Shown here: in pieces, positions 31,967-45,828 of the stretch | How positions within the stretch are numbered: position 1 is the stretch's first letter | How the letters are laid out: each line of letters begins with the position of its first letter | Source of the DNA: Dactylellina haptotyla | Lineage: Eukaryota; Ascomycota; Orbiliomycetes; Orbiliales; Orbiliaceae | NCBI GenBank assembly: GCA_031310005.1 | Contig: CM062379.1 | Coordinates: 6,138,001-6,202,000 of the forward strand | Direction of reading: 5' to 3' | DNA length: 64,000 bases | The notes under the pieces: model-generated | Database searches by the model: none | What the model saw: only the letters and a program-made list of their open reading frames with translations | Told to the model about the DNA's origin: nothing | Made by a program: the position numbers and the translations under genes

Positions 31967-34225
31967 TTCCGGAGTTTGTGTTTTGGTTGTTAGTAGTAGA
32001 TCCGAGGTCACGTCGGTACAAAGTCGGTTTTCGACGAATCTTTAATTTGGGATCGATCAATCTTCGAGGGACGAAAGGTTGAAGGCTGTGATGTCAGGCC
32101 GGGGAGAGATAACACTTCCGTCAAGTGGCGTAGATATTCAAAATCGGGCTTGACAAGCGGCGGCTTCCGACGTGACAGGAACGAGTGGTTTCCCAGAGAA
32201 TGCGGTTGGTGGCAGCTAGTATACAAATATAGAGCCGTAACCAGCGGGATTATAGATTACAACTACAAGTATTTGTTTCTATCGAGCGTGCGCACTATAT
32301 GTGATGCTGTGTACGTTTGGGTGGGAATGTTGATGTAGTTTCGTCCTCCGGCGCACGAGCGGGTTGGTTAGGATCCGAGGCCTAGCGATCTCACCAGCCC
32401 CCCAGCAACAAACGATATAAGGTCGTAATACGTTGATTAACCGGCCACGGGCATTCTAAGGCACAAGGCGACCATAGAAATACCACTCGTCCGAGCGTGA
32501 TATGATATATGGGAGGGTAGCGTCTGGCGGTGGCGATGGCTTGTGAGGGAAGGATGGAGACGGGGGGAGAGAGTTTGTGAGTGAGCGAACAATGACGAAT
32601 GTGTGCAAGGCCCGGCGTGCCTGTTTGTTTAGCGCCTGTTGACCGACCGCAAATGAAATTCCGGGGCGCCGAAAACGCTGGCGGGCTGGTCACGCGGCGG
32701 CGGGCAGAGAACGAGGAAAAACGTCAGCCCGCAGCTCTCGCCCGACCCCTGATGATCTGATCGATCCGCTGCTGGCTCTCCTCCGTCCATGTCCGCTTGC
32801 GACGATGGCTCTTGTGCGTCTTTGGAATCGCTGGGGAGCAGATATTTGGATCCGTGTCGCATGCTTCTCCAATATTCTGGCGTGAGGCTTTGAGATCTTG
32901 AGATTTACCAAAAGCGACAGTTCAGGGGGTCTGTCCCTCGGTACAAACTCCAAGGCTCGTCCGCTGAGAATTCGGGGATCCTTTGGTGGACATGCTGCAT
33001 GGTTACCCCGCCGCATCTGGTGCTATGTATGAACACGTAAAACCATCGATATTTCGCTTTTGAGATCGTAGTTTAGAATCGTTATTCGAACATCAATATA
33101 TTGATGCATTTCAAGATATTGCATAGCACAGCAATTGTTAATTAGATCCGGCGTTGGGATATTTATTGATATCTCAGTCTCTGTGAATCCATCAGCGACA
33201 AATGTAAGATAGGTTGAATATCGGATCCGCCCTACCTTTGGAGTTTGCGACCATCATGGCGATTCTCGATGCACGACAGTCGTAGCTAGCGCTCGCCCGT
33301 AATAAATGCGACGATAATGTCCACGGATTCAGACCGGTTGGTGAATACAATAGAATAACCCCTTCTAGTATTTAGGGAACTACCTCTACGGCAAATGTCG
33401 CAACCAATTTCAGGCGCAGTTTTCCAGGCCTAACAGTATTTAATAGTTGGTATCAGTGGTGGAGTTCCCCAAAAGCGATATCAGATTAGGCGATATAGTA
33501 GCTGGCCATCCCACATCGGGCCATACGATATTATTTTGGAAAAACGGTACAAGCAGCAAGATTTATCCAAATTAGTGTCGTCGATAAGCCACCAAATATC
33601 CTTTTGAAAACTATCACCGGCCTTAAATCGGACCATCTGCTAGGAAATTGCACAGTAAACAACATTATCAAGGACAAATCTTGCAAAACTAGAACATAAC
33701 TAAACTTGATAAGGGCTAATCCTAGCTGTTCTACATTTCTTCCACTCTACCCACTTTAGTAAACCCATACTTTTATAACGATGTATTATAAAATTATTCA
33801 TGCTAGTTGCCCTAACATACATAATCCGTATCCACCCCATCATGCTGTCTCTTTATGTTAAAAATATTATCTGAACAGGAAGCACCGTCGTGTAGCTTGG
33901 GAATTTAAAAGAAAAGGGAAATCACAAGGCAGGAAAGCGAAAGAAATTTAAGACGAGATTGAAAATCGTGAGCGTAGAGTAGAATAGTTAGGGACAGGTT
34001 ATTGAGAGTATTGATCGGAAACCGAGAAATCATCTGGGGGGAAACAAACGAGATCTCGAAGAGGCGTGTAAAGACAATATCGCTCATAATTATAAACAAT
34101 GAAAAAAGTTAAAAGGTCATGGGCAACATAAAAAGGAAAAGTGATTAGAAAACATCGCCGAAACAATTGCTTTTGGAGTTCGTCATAAACTTTCCGATAT
34201 ATAAGAGAGGCCATTCCGAAAACAT
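31967..34225. other. Intergenic upstream of NPC1
   Basis: 2.3 kb. The first part is the NPC1 promoter; 33.0-34.2 kb is AT-rich without supported genes or recognisable mobile-element remains. Confidence 0.55.
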
Positions 34226-36582
34226 TCAGGCAGGAGTAGAGGATGTCTGAGGGCCGTCGGGCTGACCGTCGCGTCTTCTATTACCACGGCCGCCACCTCT
34301 CCCACCACGCCCTTCGAATGATGCGGAACGATCTCCGCGGCCGCGTCCTCCGCCGAATCCACCTCGACCACCTCGACCAGGTCCTGGGGGTCCTTCACTC
34401 TCCGAGGCGCTGGATCTAGGATTGTCAACTCTGCCGCGGCCGATGGCTCCGGCTCCACGACGCCAAGGTCCTGCTCCAGCGCCACCGTAAGGTTCATCTA
34501 TCTCCTTTACGAATGGGCGGGAACGGTCACCTGGGCTTTTTGTGGTGTAGTCGGCGGGGAGTCTTTCGAGGACGGCTTTGAAATCTCCGGGGGTTTTGAA
34601 GAATACATAGTAATACACGGGTCTACCGGCCTTGGGATGTTTCTCTTCAATTCGGTCAATCAACTCCCTGTCAGATTCGGAAAAGATCTCTCGAACTTTG
34701 GCCTGTCCAACAATATTGGTGACGTAAAGTCCAACCTTTGCAGCACCAGAAGGCCCTTCGCCCGGTGGTGGGGTTACCGAGGCAGCAGGAGGTTCAAGTT
34801 GAGATTCTTTGGTAGTGGAGTCTGCCTCTGCAGCGGAGGTGCCGTTAGTGGGTTCTTCAGTTTTGGCTGAAGTTGCAGTGGCCTCAGAGGTAGTGGCTGG
34901 CTTCGAGGGAGTGGCGGATCGTGTGCGAGGTGGAACATTGATTGGAGTCGCTGGTTTGACTGGTTCATCCCTGCGAGGAGCTGAAGGAGCACGAGGTGGT
35001 TGCGCGCTTACAGTTGGTGCGGATTGGGTAGTTGGGGCAGCGCTAGTTGGAGCGATGGGAACCGGTTGGCTGTTAGTATCCGCGGCTGGAGATTGTACAG
35101 AATTGTTTCCTGCTCCAGATTTGCCAGTTCGGTGAGCGAAGTTGAAACCCTGAGCCCTCATCTCAGTTCCAATACGGCCACTCTCAATGTCGAGGATCAG
35201 GTGACCGAAAGAGGCGTCAGCGAGATTGAAATTCCACATGTTCTTGAAGGCGCTTTCATCAACCTCTCCCTTTGTGCCTGGGGCAGTGCCACCGAATGGG
35301 TTGGGTCCTGTTGCAGTGCTAGGCATCTTCTCAATTATCGCCAATGCGTTATCGAGCAACTGCTTTTGGGCGCTGTTCTGTGCGACTGTATTCGTCACTT
35401 CACCCTTGACTGTTTCCCAGACGTCATTGAAGGACGCTTTTGATGCAGCAAGTTTCCCACGGTAGTGGTCGAGAGTCGGATTAACGCTAAATTCGTTGTA
35501 CGAACTGCCATATCGGAAGTGCAACCCAGCGGAAATCGAAAAATCGGCCTTAACAGCGACTGCGAGGGCGTTCAGCAAACCCTCACGGGCAGGGGACGAG
35601 TGAGTTAAGAAGAGTCGTGTCTCGCTAGCGTCGTAAACACGGTTGGCTGTGTCCAGGAGTTCGCCCATTTGTAGCAAGGTTGTCCACATGGTGCCCTGTC
35701 CACCGGCAATGGTGGTCTTACCCTCCCCATTGTCGAAGAGCTTGTGCATGACAACAGCTCCACCCAGACCGAGTAAACGGAGTTTGACGCCACCAACATC
35801 GAGTAATCGGGAGGATGCCTCGTCGACAATGTGAAGTTTGTCGATCTTGTACTCGCCTGATCTGAATTTCTCGAGAACGGCAACGTCCTCACAGGCTCCC
35901 CAAACGGTATAGACAGGGACATCGAACGCGTAAGTTTTGTCTAGAAATTTGGGAAGTTGAGAGAGCTGTTCATCCGCGAGACGGTTTTTTATCGGCTGCC
36001 CGTTTGGGTTGTTCTGGATGAACTTCTTAGTGCTCTCCGATAGCAACGGCGAGTACTGGGCGACGTGACGTAGTGTCCTATCAAATAGAAAACAGTGAGC
36101 CAACAAGCAATTGAACCAATACCGATGCGACAGCTACGTACTTTTCGGCGATACGGGTTATCGAAGTGTTATCGTAGAAGCCAAAATCACCGGTGTGGAG
36201 GATGTAGTCCGCATTTGTCTTCTTCGCGAGCTCGTTGAGAGAGAGGAGATCACCTGCAAGCTCGTCAGTGATGATTGAGAAAGAGTAACTAATTAAACAC
36301 GCGCGAACCCACCTCTAACGTCGGCGACACAAAGAATACGAATGTTCGACTTGGGGACTGGGACGATGCTTGGGGGTAGAACGACGGGAACGGGGCCGTT
36401 CGGGAGCGGGTTCGAAGGTGCCATGCCAGTGCCAGGAACGTATCCAGTTCTGTTTGGGAACTGTGTAATTGGTTAGCAACGCGCTCATATTCGACAGCGT
36501 GCACGCAGAAGCAGTAGCAGGGGAGGTGGGTATCTTCTGTGAAGGACCGATGATGCAAATGAGTGAGCCTTACAGCAGCCAT
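34226..36582 (-). CDS. Calcineurin-like phosphoesterase-related protein with RGG tail (DUF2433 type)
   Basis: A conserved fungal protein of unknown function. Minus-strand exons are 36582-36574, 36460-36313, 36253-36142 and 36077-34226, 706 aa. The first coding exon is just nine bases (Met-Ala-Ala) with a GTAAGG donor, and its 113-nt intron has a GCTAACC branch. The core begins with metallophosphoesterase-like motifs CVADVRGD (about residues 47-54) and HTGDFGFYD (72-80). Further on it has VYTVWGACEDVAVLEKF and FLTHSSPAREGLL, in the places where Asn/His and His metal ligands normally occur. From about residue 380 it is Ala/Pro/Thr-rich and disordered. A conserved segment and a C-terminal Arg-Gly-rich region then follow, suggesting RNA binding. 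The DUF2433 assignment is from memory of the family's look. Confidence 0.8.
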
Positions 36583-37287
36583 TCTAGGGTCTATAGGAGG
36601 TAGTCCGCAACGTAGCAACGAGGAGTCGATGGCAGGGGGTGGTGACAGGAGGGGTCGCGATGAGGGGACGACAGCAGCAGGTCGAGATCAGAGATGACGA
36701 ACTGTTATTCCGAGCTTGAGGGTAGTGAAGCGCAGCTTAGAGGAAGGTTGTGGCGATGAGAAGGAGGATGGAAGGTGGAAGGATGGAAGGCGTCTGCAAC
36801 TGAAGTTTGGTGGTTACGTTGAGTTGAGTTGAGTTGGGTGCGGCGCTGTCGCTCGTGCTGCCAGCCGAGTTTGCAGCAACACCAAAAACCGCTATCACGG
36901 GAGGGCACGTATATCGCCTCTGCTTCGGTGTAGATATTGTATACCAGGGTCAAAAGCCTAGCTATATTCTCAAATATAACTTGCAGCTAGTTATTTATCA
37001 GGATCTTGATCTCCACGGTATTTTCTTATCGGTAATATCGTGTGGAGAGCTTATCATTCCATCAACGATAAGTACGACATGTGGGGCTGATGCGACGGGA
37101 TGAATAACAACTGGTATATATGAGTGAAGATTCATTATGATCATTACTATTAAGAGTACAATACAATCTGCACCAAGCTAAAATATTACAAAAAAGCGAT
37201 TCCTAACTCCTATGTGAAAACCCCATACGAAACCGTGATTCTCCCAGTTGATAACATAATCTCCCATTATGAACAGATGGTGGTTTT
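36583..37287. other. Intergenic upstream of the phosphoesterase-like gene
   Basis: Promoter-like sequence with no supported gene. Confidence 0.5.
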
Positions 37288-38085
37288 TTACCAATCCTCT
37301 TTCTTCCCAAGCGCCACGATGTCTTTCTGATCGAGAATTTTCTTCCCCGTTATGCTATCATCCAAAGCAGCCCGGACTGCAGCCCTAGCCACAACATCAC
37401 CACCCTGAGCCCAGAAGTCGGACAAAGCACCCCCACTAACATGCTTCAACCCTTTCGCAATAGCCTGGAAGATCCCCTCCCCAGTTCTTGTCTCATTCCT
37501 GGGACCGAGTAGCAATCCGGGTCTTAGGACAATATACTTGTCGAATCCGACCTCTTCAATATGGTCTTCGATCTCTCCCTTCATCTTGGAATACGCGATG
37601 CTGCTGGCTTGACTCGCGCTCGCGCTGGAAATCAGCACGAAAGTCTTGACACCAGCTTCCTTCGCCGCCTTCGCAACAGCGAGGTTGACGTCATGCTCTA
37701 AGGCGTACTGTTGCTCGAACCCGCCTGCAGCAGCACGTGTGGTACCCATTGCTGTAACCGCAATCGGCGCCGGGGTGGTGGTCTTGCAGGCTTCGCCAAA
37801 GATGGTCGCCCATTGTGCGGTGTCCTTTTCGATTTTGGTGGTTAAGGTGTGCTTTGCAGCTACGGCCTCTGATTTTGTGGTGTCATCGAGGTCACGGCGG
37901 GTGAGGGTGATGATTGTGCTGGGAGTTGGCGAGTGGACAAGGTACTTGAGGATGTTGCTACCCTATGGAGTATCACGGATCGTGGGTTAGACCTGATGAA
38001 CGCAAACATTTACAAGTTGTCTCTGTGGAACAATGGTACATACAACAAGGCCGGTGGCTCCAAGGAGTGCGAAAGAGGCCGACAT
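37288..38085 (-). CDS. fmp52: FMP52-like NAD(P)-binding Rossmann protein
   Basis: A short-chain-dehydrogenase/NmrA-like protein related to yeast mitochondrial outer-membrane FMP52 and human HTATIP2. Exons are 38085-38044 and 37962-37288 (238 aa). The intron (81 nt, GTATGT donor) splits the nucleotide-binding motif: GATGLV ends exon 1 and GSN opens exon 2, giving GATGLVGSN at residues 9-17. Other family features are TLTRRDL after the second strand, the VTAMGTTRAAAGG turn, and FVLISSASAS followed by YSKMKGEIE (YxxxK active-site pair). Length is normal for the family. Substrate unknown. Confidence 0.92.
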
Positions 38086-39580
38086 TTTGGTTGTGATATA
38101 TGATATTTTATCGAGAATATTGAGGATAATTGAATCGCGATGTTGTCTTGTGTGAAGTTGGTAGGTTCGTCCCCACTTGAGTACTTGTGATTAAAAAGTG
38201 TTGTTCTTGGTTTAGTTGATTGAGCTGAATAACAATGGAATGAGGTACGAATGATATTATTAATTTATGATACAGAATGTAGAGCTCTTTCTTATATAGA
38301 TGATTTCTAAATTATCTATCGGTGGGAATGCAGTGCACTGTAATCATCTCCTCGGAATTCTTTCATTATGACACGTGCATATTGAAGCACAACGGCGACG
38401 CCGTTTGCGTTCCCCAAACCCTCCGAACCAGCGGAGTGTTTTGTGAAGCCGGCCGGTTTAACAAGGGTCACGACTAAACGAACACGCAGGCATGAGTAAT
38501 CTAATGGGTTTTTCCCTTCGCTTGGAGTTAGCAGTGGGATACCGGAGTAAGGAGATATCACACGAAAAATGTGATTATGAAAGGAAAATTGCGATATTGC
38601 ATCATAGACGGAGAAATCAGAGGGGTTATTCTCATTTTAAAGCGCAAGTCTCATGCATGGTATGTTAAGATGGGGTTGAAACATGTTTTTATGCGTATTG
38701 ATCTCATCATTCGAGCCCGTCGTGATTTTGTATAAAATATCGTGTATTATTATAGATACTAGAAAAGAACTTACTGCACGAATCTACTATGTTTGCGCGT
38801 GCTCCGCGGTTCGAAGCCCGTGTCTGCTGGTATCGACGCTTAAATTTAGATTAATTCGCACGACTCCAGACTAACTCAACTGAGTGCTTCCGTAACTTGT
38901 GTTAGGGTGGTCAGATTCGGTCGAAACTGCTGGGAAAGTGATGATGGTTGGAAGAGTGAAAAATTTTATTGTGAAGAGGGGAGGTTTAATTTTTGAAGGG
39001 CAGAGAGTCTGGGCACTCGTCTGGGGTTTGGGCACCAATTTGCCTGATTCCCAATTGGGCAAGACGTAAAAAACATCCAGCCAAATACCCAAACTTCTCA
39101 GATTCAGTTGAGTCTAGATGTGGGTTTGTGAGTTGCGAGTTGTGGCTTCAAGCCGGTTCCTAAAGCTCAAAGAAATGGTTGCTAAAGAGCCATTTAGGTT
39201 GAATCGACAGAGGTAGAGATAAATTAGGCGCAGTTCGATTTCCATACATTTTTACGCCAATATCTGAAATAGGTTGGGGCGTTTGGGATTATATTTATAC
39301 ATAGTCCAACATCCCAGAGTTGGGAGGAAAGAGATGCCATGAAAGTGACGTTTGAAAATGTGGTCTGCCAAATCCATACTAGCACTTGATTGAAGACCAA
39401 GTTGTCTTAATTATAGCCTACTTGCGATCAGACATGAATCGAAGCATAATTTATTCAGAATTTATTTTTGATACCGTTCGTTGGAATGAGATATATAAGC
39501 AGGCCTGGGGACGATTACTATTCCCTAGTACACCAAGATTGCCTTATAAGAATATCACAATATATACCTCCAACAAATCA
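38086..39580. other. Intergenic, FMP52 to tRNA-Asp
   Basis: AT-rich, with no supported gene. Confidence 0.5.
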
Positions 39581-39652
39581 TCTCAGATCGTCCAGTGGTC
39601 AAGATTTCCGCCTGTCACGCGGGAGACCGGGGTTCGATTCCCCGTCTGAGAG
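39581..39652 (+). tRNA. tRNA-Asp(GUC)
   Basis: A 72-nt cloverleaf with a perfect acceptor stem TCTCAGA/TCTGAGA, discriminator G, anticodon GTC at about 39614-39616 in a CCGCC/GCGGG-type stem, and T arm CGGGG-TTCGATT-CCCCG. There is no intron. A T-run at 39668-39676 serves as Pol III terminator. Confidence 0.95.
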
Positions 39653-40932
39653 TTTATTCTTTTGCATTTTTTTTTTCATCTTCTACGACACTAGATTAAC
39701 CAGTATTGTTGATAAGTTTTTTTGGTAGCTTTGGTTACCGCTGTTTTCCGAAGTTAGAGCTCCTCTGATATTGATATGCATTCAAAGAGTCATCAGGTTA
39801 TATTGTGTTTGTATTGCGTTTAGGGAAAACTCCGTTAATATGCTATGCAGATCTTAGAAACCGGATGAAATCGGGCCTATATATGCATCTTGATCTGTGT
39901 TTCTATATAGTCTCTCTCTCCCTATATATACCAAGGTACGAATGCCATGTCTCTTATTCGCATGGCTTTTCCTTTCGCTTTTCCGTCTGCATTGGACATT
40001 CTGCACGTTTTGGCGAAAACAACACTTTTATATAATCGCAAAGATGGGATCTGGCATGGTTAGGCGCTAACTCTCTCTCGCCCAGAGGAACGAAATCCAG
40101 GCGTGGTGGCATTGGTTGGACGGGAAGTTATGGAAGGCCCCAGAGCTCAGACCTAAAGCCGGGACCATGTGGGTTGGTCGACTTGCTCTGGCTGGGTCAG
40201 CAACCCCACGGAGGAGGGCAGAGAGGGCCGGGGTGGGGCAGGTGTAGGCGATAATAAGCTGGGTCAGAGCCGAACTAAATGCGCGAAATAACGAAGGGAA
40301 GCGTGTGTCAAGTCGGCAGGCTGCACTGGCGGATCCATCTTTGCTATCGAGATGCGATGGGAATCCCACTCTATGCACCGCACCCCACCGCACTCGCAAC
40401 CAGTTTTAGGGCGTAGGCACCGTGAAGGCGCGAAAATGGCAGTCACAGGCACCGATCTCTCGCATCGTCTTGTATATACCTCACCTCCCTCTCGTTATTT
40501 TGAGGAAGCCCGTGGCCTAGAGTTTAATTAAAACCTTCCAAGTTCACCGTAGCTAATTGCCCCTCCTCTGACTCTTCTTCCAACTTTCCCTCGGACCAAC
40601 GTCGTGAACAAACCAGGTGTTGTGATAACATTCGCCGCCGAGACCTCAGCTGCATCTCACCTGTTCCCACAAGCTAACGTTCTGCTCAACTCGAATTCCT
40701 AAGCCAAACCCGCAAACCACATACAGCTCGATTCCAAGTAGAACTCGCGTTTTGTACTCGCCAGTCCAAAGGTTCTTCCAGCATCAGAGCCTCACTCGTT
40801 CTCGAAAACCCTCCTCTCGAACCTTTCCCTTCGGAACCTCCATTCGCTCGCCACTTGCCGTTCACGTAACCGCAAAGTGGGATATATCGAGCGACGGGAA
40901 CGTTCCCCTCCTCAACCCAGATTCCTCAGCAT
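39653..40932. other. Intergenic, tRNA-Asp to Btb3-like gene
   Basis: No gene supported. The last 400 bases are pyrimidine-rich and look like the leader of the downstream gene. Confidence 0.5.
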
Positions 40933-43900
40933 ATGAGCAGCCGTCTTTGGCGCGCCTACTTCGAGAATGACTTGGAGAAGTTTAGAAATCTTTTGGGTCT
41001 ATCCGAAGATCGGCCCAGAGGGACCTATGCCTTTAATTCTAGCTCCTTAACAAATGAATCCCATTTCGACTTACCTTCGCCGCCGAGCAGGCAATCAACG
41101 TTCGTAGGAGGTAGTACGGCAGGTGGTGAATCTAAATTTGTGGCTTTGAACAGATTCCAGATAAATTCCAGGTTGCCTGCGAATATTCTTGCAAACCCGC
41201 TCGCGCCAGTCACAGGCGTGACTCTCCTGCATCATGCTGTTACCGCAAACAAACTGGAGTTTGTAGAGCTCTTGTTGAAGCACCCTCAGACGGACCTCTT
41301 TCTTCAGGATTTTGAATCTGGTTGGACGGCTTTACATCGGTAGGAGCTGCTCTCTGGCAAAAAGTTCTAGTTGGCCGAAGTTCTAACGGAGATATCGGAT
41401 ATAGGGCTCTTTACTTTGGCAATATCAGCATCGCAAAACGGATTCTGTCCAGAGATGAAAGTTCCTACGGACTCGTTAAAATCAAAGATAGAGAGGGGAA
41501 TTCGCCGTTTGAACTATTTGAGTCAACGATAAAAGTGGAAAGCACGAAAAAGACACCGAAATTTGACCACGAAGGAGACTACGAGGACGACTTCGAAGAT
41601 GAGACTGATGTAGAACAACCCGATCTCGAAGTTGGTGAATTTAAAGGGGAATATCTGGGAGATGAAGCGTACATATGGGGCAGCAACAAAAACCTATCGT
41701 TGGGATTCAGCGATGGAGACGATCGACAGTTCCCGGAAAGGATGCCAATACCAAATCCGAGTGCTACTACCGAGCCCAATGATGCTCTGATAACTCTCGC
41801 TCCCGTCTATCTCAAAGATATTCAGATGGCAAAATTCCACACCGCAATAATCACGACCGCACCGTCTGGAAACCTCTTTGTATGTGGTCATGGTCCTGGT
41901 GGAAGACTCGGACTAGGCCACGAATCTACCGAATTCACGTTCAAGCAAGTGAGCCTACCCCGGAAAGTTCGAACAGTGGCACTCGGAGAGAACCACACTG
42001 TTGCTGTAATGGATAATGGAGATGTTTTCACTTGGGGATCTGGAAGGTACGGGCAGCTGGGTTACATTGCCAATATAGACAAGAATGACAAGGAGGAATA
42101 CCAGTTAATTCCCAGACAAGTCTTCACAAACTTGCGGAGAGAGAAGATCATTGGAGCCGCGGCGTCGAGACACCATTCAATCGTACATACTACAACCTCA
42201 ATCTTCGTTTTCGGTAAAAATGAAGGTCAGTTGGGATTGGTTGACGCAGATTCTCGAACATTGGAATCCCAAACATCTCCAAGAAAAGTTGCCTCTCTGT
42301 CTTTATCAGATCAACCAATATCTATGATCACGGCTACAGAAAAGGCTTCGGCAGTTCTTCTCGAGAACCATGAGGTCTGGATCATGATGAACTTTGGAAT
42401 CATGAGGGTAGCATTCCCATTTGATCGATTTATGGATTCCGGACTCAAACCTACACGACCAAGCGCTAAATACCATAGCAAGCCAAACTTCATCACGAAA
42501 CTGAGTTGCGGTGGAGGAACTATCGCAGCCCTTTCGAGGATAGGCGATGTTTTCACTATAAATGCAGACCGAACGACTGCCACAACTACTAGAGGCTTAC
42601 CGGTTCCACAGCGAATATGGTCACTTAGGAAACGACATATGGCTGTTCGGGACGTCGATGTCGGACAGGATGGTGCCGTGGTACTTTGTACCGAATCTGG
42701 AAGCGTATGGCAGAGGACTCGAAGAAGCAAGGTTAAAGAAACCCAGGGCCTCGGCGTCGCTGTTGGTCCAAGTTTGCCATCTCAACAAGTCGATAGAGCT
42801 AAGGATTATAAATTCGCTCGCGTTCCCGGTTTGACGCATATTGTTGCAGTTCGAAGCAATCCTTTCGGCTCATTTGCGGCCATTCGAAGGGATGTTGAGA
42901 TTCTTAAGACACAACTAGAGGTTCGAGGCGCGACTCTTTGGGATGAGATTGGTTCCCTGTTATCCTTCTATGACGAGCCTATAGTAATCGACCTCGAAGC
43001 GGTGGAATCAGGACGAAATGCTACAAAATCCGATATCGAAATTTCCCGAGACAAAGCTATGGATTGGTTTCTTCAAAAGGATCTTGTCAACGTACTTAAA
43101 GAGACGATTCAGGAAATGGACTTAACAGAGTATGACACTGTGATCAGGTCCGCTGAGTTGGATGAAATGGGAATTAGTATTCCCGCTCACTCGTTCGTTT
43201 TGACTGGTCGGTGCCCACGGCTAAGAGCTTTGTTTGCGGAAGCGATAAAATCACAGAAAGCTCAGTTTGAGGCATTGGCGGAGTTGGATCACCAACCAGG
43301 CGGGACATTTGAGTTGAAGTTGAAAGGCGTCAATTGGTTTTCCACTCTTATATTCATCTTTTATCTGTATAAAGATATAGTTATATCTGTTTGGACAAGG
43401 TTCACCCGAAACAAGGAACAAACACAACTCTATCAACGCGTCCGCACCGACCTTGGGCTACTAGCCAAATCTTTTGGCCTGGATCAGTTAGCCGCTGTGG
43501 CCTCAGGGCTTCAAACAACCAAGTTAACGATGGATGCCGACTTAGAAGACGCTTTGGCAGATCCACTGTTCCCAGAAACTGGAGACATGTTGCTTGAGCT
43601 CAAAGACAAAACCCTCAAAGTACATAGTTCACTTCTATGCGCTCGATGTTCTTTCTTTGACGCTCTTTACCACGGTGGATCTGGTAGATGGCTCGCTTCA
43701 CGGATGGGCGAAGAACAGTATGCTGTTGATCAACTTGTTCGAGTTGATATGAAGCATGTGCCTTTACAAACCATGGAGATTGTTCTACAGTTTCTTTATT
43801 CCGACAAGAGTTTTCGCCTCTTCGATAAAGTACAAATCCCGAAAGACGGTGTGGATACTTTCCTCGACTTAGTTATCGATGTCCTAGGCGTCGCTAATGA

Positions 43901-45828
43901 ACTCATGCTTGATCGGTTGGTTGAGATTTGCCAGAAAACAATCGGTCGATTTGGTATGTGTTAATACTACACATTAATTATTTGAACTAGATTGCTGACT
44001 ACCAGTAGTTAATACAAGGAATGCTACGTCTATTCTGGCCGCGATTTCCGAATCCTCAGTTTCGACCTTCAAAGATATTTGTTTTGAGTACATATTCACA
44101 AATCTCGATACAATGATGGAAACCCGTGCTCTTGATGAGCTAGATGAGGACCTTATAGCTGATCTTGATCTACATGTCAAGGAACGCCAACTTGCGTATC
44201 TACCAATGGTTCGAAGTGGGCGCTCCGAGGCTGAACTCCTCGAACGGCATCCACATCTCGTGGAACAAGCTGAGAAAGAAAGACAATCCGTCCTCCAACT
44301 GTTCGATAGCGGCCAGGTTAGCAACATTGCAACCGAAACGGATCTTGCCAGCTCGCCAGCATCGTATAGGCAATCATCTAGCTTCCGAGCTGGAAGTTAC
44401 GAGAAGCAGAGACGTCGGCGGTCATCTAAATCAGGTCAAGAACGACCATCACCGAAAAGCCCACCTCTCATACCTGCTCAGAGTAGCGACCTAATGTTCG
44501 ATTTTGATGATGAGGAGGCATCTGCCAAGATATCGAAAACACCTATATCTCATAGTCCAGGGCTAAACCGAAATGATTCGTATGGCTTTGGAGCTACCAC
44601 GCCGAAATCCGAAGTCTGGTATAACGCAAAGGGCAAGCAAATAGCAGACGGAGAGAAACCAGCGGATGTTCAACAAGCTGTATCTACGAATCAAAAGACC
44701 TCGGCGGTAGTGAATTTATCGTATCCCATAGACTCCGGCTCCAGCCAACCATGGGTGCTTGGATCTGGAATCCAGTCTTCCAAGTTGGATATGCGAGAAA
44801 TTATGGCACAGGCAACTAAAAGTCGGACCAGCAATCTGTCTCTGGTGCTGTCCTCTGTGTCCACAGAAGCAACAGGATTGGAAAACATACCCGCTCCCAC
44901 ATTCAGCGCTCCAATAACAGCTAAGATATCGCAGAAAGAACGTAAACGTCAACAGCAACAGCAGCAACTCCAGAGTCAACAAGTGCCTCCTGCAACCACA
45001 CCAATACAATCTTCAACACATGATAGACTTGTAGCGAAAGCTTCCCCATGGAAATCAATTCGTTCTCCGTCTAATCCCCTATCTCTCCAGAACATCCCAG
45101 CATCGCCTTTGACGTCGCCTCGAAGAGATGGGCCTACTAATAGACTTCTCGACGTATTTAATACACCTCCACCTTCTAACCAGCAGCCTTCTGGATTGAA
45201 TACACCTCCAAAGCAGGTCACTTCGCCTAAACAACCTCCTTTCACGAATCCCAAACAATCTCTCCCCACACCACCCCAAATACAAAGCCATAGGTACAAT
45301 AGCAGTGGGGATATTGTTTCTCCGACTGTGTCGGCATCTGGTACGGTACCACCCCGACCTGACGAATTCCCAGCCATCGGCGCTAGACTCGAGCAATTAC
45401 ACCTGCCTCTCGCAGAGATCATCCAACAAGAACAAATACAACAGGATATAATGAGGGGTAAAGGGCCGAAGCAAAGCATCCAAGACATCCAACAAGAGCA
45501 GGAATTCATGGATTGGTGGGAGAAAGAAAGTGAGAGGTACCAACAAGAGGAATTGTCAAGGCAATTACTCGAACAGGGTCAGAAAACCGGAGCATCGAGA
45601 GGAAGAGGCCGTGGGGGCCCGAGGAGTGGAAGAGGAAATTTCCGAGGCAGAGGTGGTAAAAGTGAGCAGAGCGGGGGTTCCCACACCCCGAAAAAAGACG
45701 CGGCCACCTCTCCTATATCGACTCGAGGCCATTCCGATAGCAGCAATCCGCGTGGGCGGCGTAAGGCGAGGGGTAAGGGAGCTCAGGAGGGTGTGAGAAC
45801 CGGCGAGTCGTCGGTGAAAGTATGATTT
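40933..45828 (+). CDS. btb3: Ankyrin-RCC1-double BTB protein (Btb3/IBTK type)
   Basis: Probably a substrate adaptor of a cullin-3 ubiquitin ligase, as shown for fission yeast Btb3 and human IBTK. Exons are 40933-41339, 41405-43953 and 44009-45825 plus stop (about 1590 aa). Residues about 90-155 hold ankyrin repeats (GVTLLHHAVTANKLEFVELL; SGWTALHRALYFGNISIAK), spanning intron 1. RCC1-like blades lie at about 220-430 (EAYIWGSNKNLSLGF, GNLFVCGHGPGGRLGLGH, GDVFTWGSGRYGQLGYI, SIFVFGKNEGQLGL). A first BTB domain is at about 710-810 and a second at about 860-985 (VHSSLLCARCSFFDALYHGG), with intron 2 after it. The last 600 residues are low-complexity with Gln runs and an RG-rich box at about 1514-1536. 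The domain order matches the family throughout. Confidence 0.92.

Noticed and set aside
38800-38835. GGTTCGAAGCC, tRNA T-loop-like
   Set aside because: No acceptor, D or anticodon stems can be formed around it.
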